Assembly (NCBI GenBank): GCA_964531735.1
Contig: CAZHGD010000016.1
Coordinates: 1-64,000, forward strand
DNA: 64,000 nucleotides
DNA from: CAZHGD01 sp964531735
Lineage (GTDB): Bacteria > Armatimonadota > UBA10988
Direction: 5' to 3'
Part shown: piece by piece, positions 1 to 8,705 of the stretch
Layout of the letters: each line of letters starts with the position of its first letter
How positions within the stretch are numbered: position 1 is the stretch's first letter
The notes under the pieces: model-generated
Databases searched by the model: none
What the model was told of the DNA's origin: nothing
The model's input: the letters and a program-made list of their open reading frames with translations, nothing else
Program-made: the position numbers and the translations under genes

Positions 1-448
1 GATAGAACAGTTCGCGGAAGCGTGGGTCGGTCAGGCCTTGGGCCGACAGATCGGCCACGTAGATGCCGTCGCGCCAGAGTTGCCAGCCGCGCACGGGTCG
101 GGCGCCGGTCAGCACGACCCGCTCGCCGGCAGCCGCCCGCCAGATCGTCGGTGAGCCGGCCGCGCCGGAATCGTCGGCGGTGAGCTGGAGCGTCTGCTGC
201 AGCGGCGGCAGCCCGGCTCGGAGCGACACCGTCACCGGCCCGGTGGCACCACCGGCGCGGCGCAACGCACGCACGGCGTCGCGGGCGCGAGCGAGGGTGG
301 CAAACGGCCCGTCGGTGCCGGCCGCGTTCGGCGCAGCCAGCCGGCCGCTCCAGGCGTCGTTGCCCGCCGGCGCCACCGTGAAGGTCACCTGGCCCAGCGC
401 CAGGGCAGGCCACAGCAAGCTGGCCAGTGCCAGCAGACAACGACGCAT
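1..448 (-). CDS. Secreted right-handed beta-helix protein, N-terminal part
   Basis: Partial gene: the N-terminal 149 residues are present and the rest runs off the left edge. It opens with a signal peptide (MRRCLLALASLLWPALALGQ), then the segment VAPAGNDAWSGRL...DGPFATLARARDAV. That segment is the hallmark start of secreted parallel beta-helix proteins of the pectate-lyase/DUF1565 type. It is followed by a T-x-x-DSG...WRAA-G-E-x-V-x-L-TGA region that matches the paralogues at 3211-5772 and 38916-42041. The ATG has AGGAG seven bases upstream and lies 18 bp after the previous gene in the same operon. A role in binding or cleaving a plant or microbial polysaccharide outside the cell is family-level inference; the catalytic part is not in view. 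Confidence 0.85.
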   Translation of the reverse strand, partial: MRRCLLALASLLWPALALGQVTFTVAPAGNDAWSGRLAAPNAAGTDGPFATLARARDAVRALRRAGGATGPVTVSLRAGLPPLQQTLQLTADDSGAAGSPTIWRAAAGERVVLTGARPVRGWQLWRDGIYVADLSAQGLTDPRFRELFY

Positions 449-466
449 GTCGGCTCTCCTGACGGC

Positions 467-1558
467 TCAGCGCACCTCCGGTCCACCGAGGAAGCCTTCG
501 TGGAACCAGCACGGCTGGAAGTCGTGCTCCGTGGCCCACTGCACCATGGCGCGCAAGCGCTCACCGTGGTCCGGTATGTAGCGCGGGTAGAAGTCCCAGA
601 AGTACTGCTCGTGCGTGAACAGGTCGAGGATCATCGCGTGCGCCGGATCCTGCACGCGGGCCTCCAGCCGTGGGGCGACCTCGTCGAGCGGCGTGCTGTT
701 GCCCACCAGGTCGATCTGCGAGAACGCGATGCCGGTCTCCTCGTCGATCCACTGGCCACACTGGTCGGCCAGGTCGGCGCGCTCGTCGCGGAGGTGGTAG
801 TTGCCCACCCGGCGGCCATTCATCAGGTGGAAGATGCCGGTCAGGTTGCGCACGCCGCGGTCGATCAGCGGCTGCATGCCGGCGCGGGTGACCTCGGCCC
901 AGTGCACCACCGTCGGCAGCGACAACGTGGCTTCGCCGGCGAACCGGACGATCTGCTCGGCCACCTGGTCGTAGTCGTGCGCAATGGTCTCGGCGGCGGC
1001 GTACTCGTACAGCCGGTCGGGGTCGTTGCTCCGCGCGTGCCAGGCCAGCTTCAGCCAGTCGGCGTGGTCGGCGAACTCGCCCTTCCAGCGGTCGGAGAAG
1101 TCGGGCAGCGTGAAGCCGTCGGCGGTGCTGAAGTAGATGTTCAGCACCACCTTCAGCCCGAAGTCGCGGTGCAGGTCGTGCCACAGCTTCAGGTAGAAGC
1201 AGTCGAACAGCGACCGGTAGCGGTCGGCGTTGCGGCCGATCTCGCGCAGCCAGAAGCTGTTGTCGTCCACCGACAGCCGGTAGCGCTTGTGCGTGGCGGC
1301 GTCATAGTAGACCACCACCTCGTGCCGCCCGGCACCGTAGCCGCCGCTGGCCTCGGCCACCAGCGTATTGCGACCGGGCCGCAAGAGCGCGGTGGCCTGG
1401 AACTCGTCGAGCCGTAGCGTGGCGGCCTGGCCATTCACGGTCACCGCGGCACTGCCACGCCGGCGGCCGCGGACCTCGACGAGCAGACCGTCGTCGGTCG
1501 GCCGGCCCTGCAGACGATTGAGCACCTGCCCCTGGACGGGGGAGTCGATCTGGATCAC
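467..1558 (-). CDS. Polysaccharide-deacetylase-like protein with N-terminal Ig-like domain
   Basis: 363 residues from a GTG start. I chose this start because GGGAG sits seven bases upstream; the reading frame stays open further upstream but there overlaps the preceding gene and reads as low-complexity shadow sequence. Residues about 1-90 resemble a glucodextranase-B-like Ig domain (I-x-I-DSPVQGQV...VTVNGQAA...LRPGRNTL). The remainder (SVDDNSFWLREI, LKLAWHARSNDPDRLY, VVHWAEVTRAGM, LFTHEQYFWDFY) looks like a predicted polysaccharide-deacetylase-fold family of unknown specificity, with several conserved-looking His, Asp and Glu. No signal peptide is evident, so it may be cytoplasmic. It sits between an unknown gene and a beta-helix gene, which suggests a carbohydrate role. 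Family assignment is by resemblance only. Confidence 0.6.
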   Translation of the reverse strand: MIQIDSPVQGQVLNRLQGRPTDDGLLVEVRGRRRGSAAVTVNGQAATLRLDEFQATALLRPGRNTLVAEASGGYGAGRHEVVVYYDAATHKRYRLSVDDNSFWLREIGRNADRYRSLFDCFYLKLWHDLHRDFGLKVVLNIYFSTADGFTLPDFSDRWKGEFADHADWLKLAWHARSNDPDRLYEYAAAETIAHDYDQVAEQIVRFAGEATLSLPTVVHWAEVTRAGMQPLIDRGVRNLTGIFHLMNGRRVGNYHLRDERADLADQCGQWIDEETGIAFSQIDLVGNSTPLDEVAPRLEARVQDPAHAMILDLFTHEQYFWDFYPRYIPDHGERLRAMVQWATEHDFQPCWFHEGFLGGPEVR

Positions 1559-1625
1559 GGGCGTACTCCCACAGGCTGTCACCGCGACAGCGTACGCCCG
1601 ACGGCGGCGGTCTCCTCTTGGTGGC

Positions 1626-2468
1626 TCAATGCCACCACGGCCGCGTCGTCCGCGGGACGCCCTCATAGGGCGCGACCACCGGCTCGAAGGCCATGCCGTT
1701 GAAGTCGCCCAGACAGCGCGGGTCGCTGAGACCGCGCTCGTCGAGGTGCCCGGTCCACAGGGCGCCGGCCGTGGCCCAGACCAGCCGGTCCCCGTCGTGA
1801 TCCGCCCAGGTCCAGTCGGCGAACTGGTGCACTGCGCCAGTTGCAGGATGCAGCAGCTCATGCCACTCCCACGGACCATGGCGGCGCACAGGCTTGACCA
1901 GGCCGGCGGCGTCTTCGCCATAGCAGCGGTGCTTCCGCAGCCGCCAGCCACCAGGCAGCTCGCGTTCGTAGGTGCTGCCTTTGGCGCCGACCTCGCACCA
2001 GCCACCTCGTCGCAGGCGCAAGCCGTAGACCGTGTCGCCATAGCCGGACCAGCGCTCAGGCTGTTCGCGGCGCACGTGGTTCAGACCGGCCCGTGACAAC
2101 TGCGCGGTCACCTCCGTGCCGCAGTTGCCCATCCAGACCGAGGTGGCATCGGTGAAGTAGCCACCGCTGCCACAGGTGCCCACCTCGGGCTTGAACGCCA
2201 CCGCCGTCAAGTAGGGCACGCGTGAGACCGCTGTGCACGAGTGCCAGCCCTTCTTCGCGGCGTAGTAGACGAAGTGCCGCCCATCGGGCGAGAGGTCACA
2301 CTTGTCTTCGTAGATCCGGCCGTGGAACCATTGGCCAAGGGCGAACTGGTCGGTGTCGCGATCCCAGAGGAGCGTGGCGACCCAGCGACCGGGTCCACGG
2401 CGCAGCACCAGGCCGACCGGGGCGCTCGCCGCCAGGAAGACATGCAGACGGGCTGGCGGCAGCGTCAT
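1626..2468 (-). CDS. Hypothetical protein, possibly beta-rich
   Basis: 280 residues of no family I recognise. The ATG at 2468 overlaps the stop of the L,D-transpeptidase gene by four bases (ATGA), so translation is probably coupled. The sequence is rich in Trp, Tyr, Gly and Cys, with short beta-like runs such as SPDGRHFVYYAAKKGWHSC, CGSGGYFTDATSVWMGNCG and DRLVWATAGALWTGHL. These recall WD40/TolB-like propeller blades, but there are too few clear repeats to assert that fold. No signal peptide or membrane segment is visible. About 67 bp separate it from the next gene of the operon. Confidence 0.6.
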   Translation of the reverse strand: MTLPPARLHVFLAASAPVGLVLRRGPGRWVATLLWDRDTDQFALGQWFHGRIYEDKCDLSPDGRHFVYYAAKKGWHSCTAVSRVPYLTAVAFKPEVGTCGSGGYFTDATSVWMGNCGTEVTAQLSRAGLNHVRREQPERWSGYGDTVYGLRLRRGGWCEVGAKGSTYERELPGGWRLRKHRCYGEDAAGLVKPVRRHGPWEWHELLHPATGAVHQFADWTWADHDGDRLVWATAGALWTGHLDERGLSDPRCLGDFNGMAFEPVVAPYEGVPRTTRPWWH

Positions 2469-3208
2469 GGTGTGAATCCCTCCAGTGCCTTGGCGAGCCG
2501 CTGGTACAGGTCTCGCACCCACGGGTCGTCGGGTTCCAGATCGGGCTGTACGCCGCGGCGGAAGTCGCACGGCGCGATCAGGATGCGTCGCTCGGCAGCG
2601 TCCGCTTGGGCCACCACACAAAACAGCGTCTCGATCACCGCATCGCCCATCGCCAGGCAGCCGACCGACGAGGTGCCACCGTGGACATAGATATCGCCGC
2701 CGAGTTGATCCGGCGGCACCTGAGCGTGATCGCGGTCCTCCTGGTTCGGGTAGTCCACGCGGATCGAGAGGTGGAAGGCGCTCTCGGGGTTGAGCGCGGT
2801 CAGGCGGTAGCAGCCTTCGGGCACCTGCCGGTCGCCGTAACGCCGCTTCGGGCCGGTCTGGCCGCTGGCCCCGAGGACGGGGTACGTGGCGAGCCGGTGG
2901 TAGTCGCCTTGGCGTCCCGCGCCCCATAGCTCCAGTTGTCGCTCGGCCTTGAACGCCAGCAGTGTCACACGCCGTGGCGGCCACGGCACGCCGGCGGCCA
3001 GGCACCGCGGTTCGAGCTGGTCGCGCGCCGCCGCGCCGTAGCGCGCCACCACCTGCGCCACCGACGGCGGCAACTCCAGGCGGCGGCTGACCACGACGTG
3101 CTTGACCGTCCGCCGCTCGTGCCACAGCGAGGCGATGGTGCCCGCGGCGACGAGCACCGCCAGCACGCGCCAGGCCAGCCAGGCGTGACGGCGAGTTGGG
3201 GCGGCCAC
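2465..3208 (-). CDS. L,D-transpeptidase family protein (YkuD domain, YafK-like)
   Basis: 247 residues from a GTG start two bases after the stop of the upstream beta-helix gene. An N-terminal hydrophobic helix (about residues 10-28) anchors or exports the protein. The C-terminal half carries the YkuD signature HGGTSSVGC (His176, catalytic Cys184), preceded by PEGCYRL and a Y-P-N-Q segment typical of the YafK/ErfK subgroup. Known family members cross-link meso-DAP peptides, attach proteins to peptidoglycan, or release them. It sits in one operon with two secreted beta-helix proteins. An inference is that it modifies the wall or tethers a neighbour's product. Confidence 0.85.
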   Translation of the reverse strand: MAAPTRRHAWLAWRVLAVLVAAGTIASLWHERRTVKHVVVSRRLELPPSVAQVVARYGAAARDQLEPRCLAAGVPWPPRRVTLLAFKAERQLELWGAGRQGDYHRLATYPVLGASGQTGPKRRYGDRQVPEGCYRLTALNPESAFHLSIRVDYPNQEDRDHAQVPPDQLGGDIYVHGGTSSVGCLAMGDAVIETLFCVVAQADAAERRILIAPCDFRRGVQPDLEPDDPWVRDLYQRLAKALEGFTP

Positions 3209-3210
3209 AG

Positions 3211-5772
3211 TCAGTCCTGCAGCCCGGCCGGCCCGATCCTCTCGACCGGGATGCGCTCGAAGCCCAGGGCCCAGGCCGGCGACTCCGGCTTCAGGCGGTA
3301 GTCGTCCTTGGCCGCGTCCACGAACAGCGGGTCGGCCACCTGCGACTTGCGGTCATGGCCGGCCGCGAGCCACTTCGCCCACGGACCGGCCGGCGTGATG
3401 CCGGCGGTGAGCTGGCGCAGGTCGCCGCCGCGCAGCCAGTACAGGTTCTCGTCGCAGATGGTGAACATGCCGGCCTGGTTGCGCCACGAGAAGATGAGCT
3501 GCGCTTCCGGCCGCGCGTACGACACGATGTTGTGGCGGAAGGTGTTGCCCTTCATGTAGTCGTCGCGCGGCTGCAGCCGCAGTTGGTGGTCGTGACCATC
3601 GACGATGATGTTGTTCTCGATTTGGTTGTTGGCGCCACCGTGGACGCAGACGCCGCCGTTGACGGTGCGCGCGATGATGTTGCCGTAGACCGTGGTGCCG
3701 CTGCTGTAGTCGTCCAGATAGACGCCCCAGGTGAAGTGCGGCGTGAGGATCTGGCCGTCGGGTGTGGTGGCCAGGCCGACCGAGTCGAGAATCAGGTTGT
3801 AGCGCACCACGTTGCCGCTGTCACGGTGCTCATAGCCGAGGCTCTCGAAGGCGCCGGTGTCGTTGGTCTCCAGATTCGTCCGCAGCAGCTCGTTGTACTC
3901 GGCCACGTTGCGGTGCGACAGCCGGTCCTCGCCCTGGCTCTTGAAGCTGATGGCGTACCGCGGCGTGTCGGTGATGCGGTTGTGCGCGATGAGGTTGTCG
4001 CTGCCGTGGGTCAGGTAGACGCCGGCCACGTGCTTGTAGATCAGCCCGATGCGCTCGATGGTGTTGCCGAGCACCCGGCAATGGTGCGGCTGGTCCTTGG
4101 TGCCGCCCACCAGGTGGACGCCGCCCTGACCCAGGTCGTGCATGGCGCAGCGGCGCACCTCGAACTCGTGGGTACGCTGCTCCAGATGCACCCCATAGCC
4201 GCCGAGCCAGCCGAAGTCACAGCGGCTCACCCGGCAGTGCCGTGCCCCGGCGGCGCGGATGGTGCCGTCGGATGGCGTGTAGTAGTCGGCGGTCAGGTGG
4301 TAGCCGGTGTCGCGGAACCGCAGCCCCTCGAAGCGTACATGCTCCACCCAGCGGTCCTTGGCCGCCTCGCCCTGCAGGTCGATCAGCCGATCGAGCACGC
4401 CGGCGACTACCGGCTGCTTCGGGAAGTCGGGCGAAGCGGGCAGGTAGAGCAACTGGCCGGCCTTGGTGTCGAGGAACCACTCGCCGGGCGCATCGAGGGC
4501 CTCGCGGACATTCTCGATGAAGTACCGGTTGCCCATGCGCACGTCCTGCGCCGCGCCCGCACCGGCGAAGTTCACCCGGTGGTTGGTAGCGTCGATGCTG
4601 CCGATGGGCACGATGGCATTCACCCAGCCCCAGGCGATGAAGATGTGGACTTCAGCGCCGCTGGCGTCGGCGATGGCCGGCAGTTCGCCGGGCCGGTACG
4701 TAAGGTGCGTGACGGTGCCGGGCGGTGTGGCCTGAGGCACGCGGATCTCGGGGCCTTGGTGCGTGTCGCAGGCCTCGGTCTGGATCAGCAGGTAGTGCTT
4801 GCCCGCCGCCGGCGGCTTGACGGTGAAGCTGCCCCACCAGGTGAAGTCGGTGATGCTCTGCTCGGGCTCCCACGCCGGGTCGTCGCAGAGCACGAAGGCG
4901 TCGAGGTTGAGCCCGCCGCCCTTGAGGTTGTGCCAACGCAGGACGTGCTCGCCGGCGGTGAGCGTCAGGCTGGCCGAGCGCGACCAGCGGAACTTGTCCC
5001 ACCCACCGGTATCGGGCAGGTTCTGCAAGAGCGCATCGGCGCCGCCGTCCACCTGCAGTGCGCTGACGCCGCCCATTTCGGGTCGGCCGTAGTCGGTCAT
5101 CTTGTGGCCGTAGCGCACCCACACGGTGTAGGTGCCAGCGGCCGGGACACGGACCTTCCAGGTCAGTTCGTCACCGACGTTGTGGACGTTGGCCACACCC
5201 ACGCCGAAAGCCCCGCGCTCCCATGGCTCGCCGCCGTACTGCGCGAACAGCCAGCCCTTGGTGCGCGCATCCTGCGGGTCGGCGTTCGGGTGGCGGGCGC
5301 GAGTGGCCCACTGGTCGCCGACGCGGAGGGTGCGGAAGCGCAGCTTGCCCTCCCGCGCCGCGGGCAGGTCGGCCGCCCAGAGCCCGTCCGCCTGGCGCCG
5401 CCAGCCGGTGATCGGCACGCCGCCGCTGATGGTCGGCTGGGCCCCTTCGGCCGCGCGCCAGGTGATCGGGCACTCGGCCGTGCCTGAGTCCTCGGGGGTG
5501 AGCACCAGCGGCTGGCTCAGGTAGTGCGTGCCCTCGCTCAGGAGCACCTCGATCGGCTGCTGCAGCCCACCGCGCCTCAGTTCGCGCACCACGTCGCGCG
5601 CTCGTGGCAGCGTCGCCAGCGGTCCGTCGGTGGCCGCAGCGTTGGGTCGCGGCAAGCGGCCGGTCCATTGGTCGTCGCCCTGCGGCCAGACGTACAGGCG
5701 CAACGGTGCCGGCGCGGCCCCGGCGGCCACCGCGGCGCCGAGCGCCAGGGCGAGGTATCCGGCGTTCACCAT
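3211..5772 (-). CDS. Secreted right-handed parallel beta-helix protein with CBM-like insert
   Basis: 853 residues with a signal peptide (about residues 1-19) and AGGAG six bases before the ATG. The mature N-terminus has the PQGDDQWTGRL...DGPLATLPRARDVV motif, then a TPEDSGTAECPITWRA segment. Residues about 170-300 look like an inserted jelly-roll carbohydrate-binding domain (VPAAGTYTVWVRYGHK...LTAGEHVLRWHNLKGGGLNLDAFVLCDD). The C-terminal 450 residues are beta-helix coils with Asn-ladder repeats (GNTIERIG, DNLIAHNRITDTP, NQIENNIIVDGHDH). This architecture matches predicted secreted glycosidases or polysaccharide lyases of the pectate-lyase fold. It is the first gene of a five-gene minus-strand operon. 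The substrate cannot be read from sequence. Confidence 0.88.
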   Translation of the reverse strand: MVNAGYLALALGAAVAAGAAPAPLRLYVWPQGDDQWTGRLPRPNAAATDGPLATLPRARDVVRELRRGGLQQPIEVLLSEGTHYLSQPLVLTPEDSGTAECPITWRAAEGAQPTISGGVPITGWRRQADGLWAADLPAAREGKLRFRTLRVGDQWATRARHPNADPQDARTKGWLFAQYGGEPWERGAFGVGVANVHNVGDELTWKVRVPAAGTYTVWVRYGHKMTDYGRPEMGGVSALQVDGGADALLQNLPDTGGWDKFRWSRSASLTLTAGEHVLRWHNLKGGGLNLDAFVLCDDPAWEPEQSITDFTWWGSFTVKPPAAGKHYLLIQTEACDTHQGPEIRVPQATPPGTVTHLTYRPGELPAIADASGAEVHIFIAWGWVNAIVPIGSIDATNHRVNFAGAGAAQDVRMGNRYFIENVREALDAPGEWFLDTKAGQLLYLPASPDFPKQPVVAGVLDRLIDLQGEAAKDRWVEHVRFEGLRFRDTGYHLTADYYTPSDGTIRAAGARHCRVSRCDFGWLGGYGVHLEQRTHEFEVRRCAMHDLGQGGVHLVGGTKDQPHHCRVLGNTIERIGLIYKHVAGVYLTHGSDNLIAHNRITDTPRYAISFKSQGEDRLSHRNVAEYNELLRTNLETNDTGAFESLGYEHRDSGNVVRYNLILDSVGLATTPDGQILTPHFTWGVYLDDYSSGTTVYGNIIARTVNGGVCVHGGANNQIENNIIVDGHDHQLRLQPRDDYMKGNTFRHNIVSYARPEAQLIFSWRNQAGMFTICDENLYWLRGGDLRQLTAGITPAGPWAKWLAAGHDRKSQVADPLFVDAAKDDYRLKPESPAWALGFERIPVERIGPAGLQD

Positions 5773-5872
5773 GGGGGGCTCCTGTCCAGCCGGCTGTTCG
5801 TCACCGCGGTCGGGCTCCCTTCCGGTGAAGGGCGGGCCGTCGCTGTGGCGTATCCGTCAGCAGGAGGCAACG

Positions 5873-8701
5873 GTGCGGCGCGCATCAGCGAGTTTGGCAT
5901 TGGCATGGTGGCTGGTCGTGGCCGCGGCCTGGGCCGACGGGCCCAACTTGCTGCCCGGCGACACCAGCTTCGAGGTGGGCGGCAGCGGTTTCCACCTGCG
6001 CACCGGTTTGGCCGGCGGCTGGTCGCGGCGCGCGGCGATCCGGCCCGACGGCGCCGCCGAAGGCCGCTGGTGCGTGCGCCTGGCCGCCGGTACCGAGCCC
6101 GTGCCCCCCGCGCTGGAGGTGCCGTGGGTGCGGCTGGCCCCGGGGCAGCCGCACGCGCTCTCGGCCTGGGTGCGTGCCGACCGACCGGGCCGGCGCGCCG
6201 CCTTCGATATCACCAACGCCGGTGGGCGCACGCAGACGACCACTTTCGCGGTGAGCGCCGATTGGCGCCGCTACAGCGCCTCCTTCGACAGCTCGGAGGC
6301 GGCCGGCGGCTGGCACTGCTTCGCGCTGCGGCTGGGCACCGACGGTGCCGCGCCGGCGAGCGGCGAGCTGTGGATCGACGGGTTGCGTCTGGAGCGCGGC
6401 GAGGCGACGCCGTACGAGCCGCAGGCGGCCATTGGCGTCCATCCTGGAACCGCGCGCCGCCTGCGCCACGCCGGCGAGCGGGTCGACTTCAGCATCCACC
6501 TGCGCACGCCGGGCGCCACCGCGCCGGTGCCGGTCACCTGGCGCCTGGAGGATCCGTTCGGCACGCTGCTGCGCGGCAGTCGCGAGGTCTGCACCATCGA
6601 CGACGACGGCTACGGCGAGTTGGCGGTGGTCGACAAGAGCCTGCGGCCCGGCGCCTACCGGTTGGTGGCCGCCGCTGAGTTCGGTGACCAGGTGCTGTCC
6701 GGCCAGGCCACGGTCTTGGCGGTGGTGCCCAAGCTCGGCGACCCGGACCGCTGGTTCGGCGTCGAGGGTGCCGACGGGGCCACCGGGCAGACGGCGCTCG
6801 ACCTGCTGCGCATCGGCCTGCACCGCGGTGTCGTTGGTCCCCGTGGGGACTGGCACCTGAGCGGGGCCCTGCGGCGCCGCCTGGAAGCCTATCTGCGTAA
6901 CGGCGTCGAGGCGACGGGCTACCTGCCGCCGCCGGGCGGCACGCCGGCCGAGTACCAGCGCCTCGTCAGCGAGGTGGTGCACCGCGCGGACGGCTTGGTG
7001 CGCTGCTGGGAACCGCCGGGCGAGGCGACCGGTGCGACCTCGGAGGGTCAGGAAGCGGCTTGGCGGCGGGCGGCCTTCGATGGCGTGCGGCGCGGTGATC
7101 GGGGCGCCCGGTTGCTGGGCGTCCGGCTGCGCGCCGATGGTGACGAGCCGCCGCTGAGTGGGTTGGCGCGAGTGGCGGCCGAGGGTGGCCTGGCGTCCAC
7201 CGACGCCGTCGGCCTGGAGTTGGGCGAAGGGCCGCCCGAGTTGGCCGGCGGCACGGGTCTGGCCGGATTGCTGGCGGCCATGCCGGGGCTGATGCGGGCC
7301 GGCGGCCCGACCAAGCCGATCGTGGTGACCGCCGCCGGTTGGCCGGCCGAGCCGTGGGAGGCACCAGGTGCGCTGCCCACCCAGACCGCGCAGCGCGTGA
7401 CGCCGCTGTTGCAGGCGTCGTACCTGGTGCGCGCGGTGCTCCTGGCGCGGGCTGGCGGTGCCAGTGCGTTCATCTACGGCGGCGCACCCCAGGCCGACCG
7501 CGCCGCGACCCTCACGGTCATGGCCGCCGGCGTCAGCCCCGACCTGTACGACTACACGGGCGCGCCGTTGCCCGCCGTGGCCGCCCTCGACCATGTGCTC
7601 GACCGCCTGCGCGGGCGCACGCTGGACCGTGCGGTGGCGCTTGGTCCCGGGGTGGTCTGCCAGGTGTGGCGCGGCCGACGGCCGATGGCCACTGTCTGGC
7701 AGGTTCGCCAGCCGGGCCAGCGGTTCACCTGGGCCGTGCCGCTGCCGCCGGGTGCTGTGCTGGTGATGGACATGTTCGGGCGCGCGGTGGGCACGCGTGC
7801 CGCAGCGGCCGAGACCCGCATCGAGCTGGGCGAGCACCCGGTCTTCGTGGAGTACCGCCCGGGCCACGGCGCCGCCTTCGTGTCGGCGCTGCAACGGTCG
7901 CACGTCGCCGGCCTGCCGCGCTTCGAGGTGGCCGTCGCCCCCCAGGCCGACGGACTCGGCGCGGCGGTGCGGAACGTGTCCGAGGTGTCGCTGACCGGCC
8001 GGTGCGAGGTGCACATCGCCGGCCGGCCGGTGGCGGGGACCTCGTTCGGGCCGCTGTCGGCCAGCCAGACGGAGTGCCGGCCGACCATCGCGCTCCAGGA
8101 GTTGCCGGCCGACCAGGAGTTGGCGGTCACCGTCCGCGGCGAGGCCGGTGGCGAGCAGCAGACGGCGACCGGCACCGTACTGTGGCTGCCGTGCGGGCGC
8201 CAGGGCGGCGAGCCACGGTGGGTCAGCTTGCGCCGGCTGAGCTACGGCAGCGCCGCCACCGACGCGGTGCCGCCGCGGTTCGCGCTGCACTGGGACGCCG
8301 CCGCGCTGGAGCTGCGCGTCGAGACCGCCGCCGCGCCGGCGGCCGGCGACCGCCTCGAGGTGCTGGTGGATCCCGAGCCCGCGTCCCATGCCTTCGTGGC
8401 CGGTGCCAGCGGCGATGAGCGCCGGCTCGTCGTGCAGCCGTCCACCGGGCAGGTCGTGGTGGGCGCGAGCCTGCTGGCCGAGCCGCTGGCCATCGAACGG
8501 GCCGAGCGGGCCACGCGGGTACGCTGCCGCCTCGACTGGCGGCGTCTGGGTCGGCAACCGACAGCGGGGCAGATACTGGGCTTCGACCTGGCGGTCAGCG
8601 AGACCGCGGCCGACGGTGGCACATTGCGCGAGCGACGCTGGCGCGGCGCCTTGCCCACCCGGCGCGAGCCGCGTTATCTGGGCTGGCTGCGCTTGGAGTA
8701 A
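5873..8701 (+). CDS. Secreted multidomain carbohydrate-active protein (CBM4/9-like and CBM9-like ends)
   Basis: 942 residues. The start is the GTG at 5873, with AGGAGG five bases upstream, which yields a clean signal peptide (RRASASLALAWWLVVAAAWA). Residues about 22-180 form a CBM4/9-like galactose-binding domain (NLLPGDTSFEVGG...SGELWIDGLRLERG). An Ig-like segment follows, then a large central region that could be a degenerate TIM barrel (LLRIGLHRGVVGPRGDWHL, PIVVTAAGWPAEPWEAP), but the catalytic acids are not obvious. The last 170 residues resemble a CBM9/DOMON-type module (PRFALHWDAAALELRVET...GDRLEVLVDPEP). It is divergent from the beta-helix operon (100 bp apart) and ends four bases from the convergent GH123-like gene. 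Confidence 0.8.
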   Translation: MRRASASLALAWWLVVAAAWADGPNLLPGDTSFEVGGSGFHLRTGLAGGWSRRAAIRPDGAAEGRWCVRLAAGTEPVPPALEVPWVRLAPGQPHALSAWVRADRPGRRAAFDITNAGGRTQTTTFAVSADWRRYSASFDSSEAAGGWHCFALRLGTDGAAPASGELWIDGLRLERGEATPYEPQAAIGVHPGTARRLRHAGERVDFSIHLRTPGATAPVPVTWRLEDPFGTLLRGSREVCTIDDDGYGELAVVDKSLRPGAYRLVAAAEFGDQVLSGQATVLAVVPKLGDPDRWFGVEGADGATGQTALDLLRIGLHRGVVGPRGDWHLSGALRRRLEAYLRNGVEATGYLPPPGGTPAEYQRLVSEVVHRADGLVRCWEPPGEATGATSEGQEAAWRRAAFDGVRRGDRGARLLGVRLRADGDEPPLSGLARVAAEGGLASTDAVGLELGEGPPELAGGTGLAGLLAAMPGLMRAGGPTKPIVVTAAGWPAEPWEAPGALPTQTAQRVTPLLQASYLVRAVLLARAGGASAFIYGGAPQADRAATLTVMAAGVSPDLYDYTGAPLPAVAALDHVLDRLRGRTLDRAVALGPGVVCQVWRGRRPMATVWQVRQPGQRFTWAVPLPPGAVLVMDMFGRAVGTRAAAAETRIELGEHPVFVEYRPGHGAAFVSALQRSHVAGLPRFEVAVAPQADGLGAAVRNVSEVSLTGRCEVHIAGRPVAGTSFGPLSASQTECRPTIALQELPADQELAVTVRGEAGGEQQTATGTVLWLPCGRQGGEPRWVSLRRLSYGSAATDAVPPRFALHWDAAALELRVETAAAPAAGDRLEVLVDPEPASHAFVAGASGDERRLVVQPSTGQVVVGASLLAEPLAIERAERATRVRCRLDWRRLGRQPTAGQILGFDLAVSETAADGGTLRERRWRGALPTRREPRYLGWLRLE

Positions 8702-8705
8702 CCCG

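Noticed and set aside
1559..2041. N-terminal extension of the deacetylase-like gene
   Set aside because: The extension overlaps the real preceding gene and has Cys/Ser/Arg-rich shadow composition; the GTG at 1558 has a good Shine-Dalgarno site.
3196..5487. Long plus-strand open frame antisense to the beta-helix gene
   Set aside because: The product is Val/Ala/Arg/Gly-rich without domains, a usual shadow in GC-rich DNA; the minus-strand gene has a signal peptide, motifs and a ribosome-binding site.
5885..8557. Long minus-strand open frame opposite the 5873-8701 gene
   Set aside because: Low-complexity Arg/Gln/Gly composition with no fold signal; an antisense shadow.
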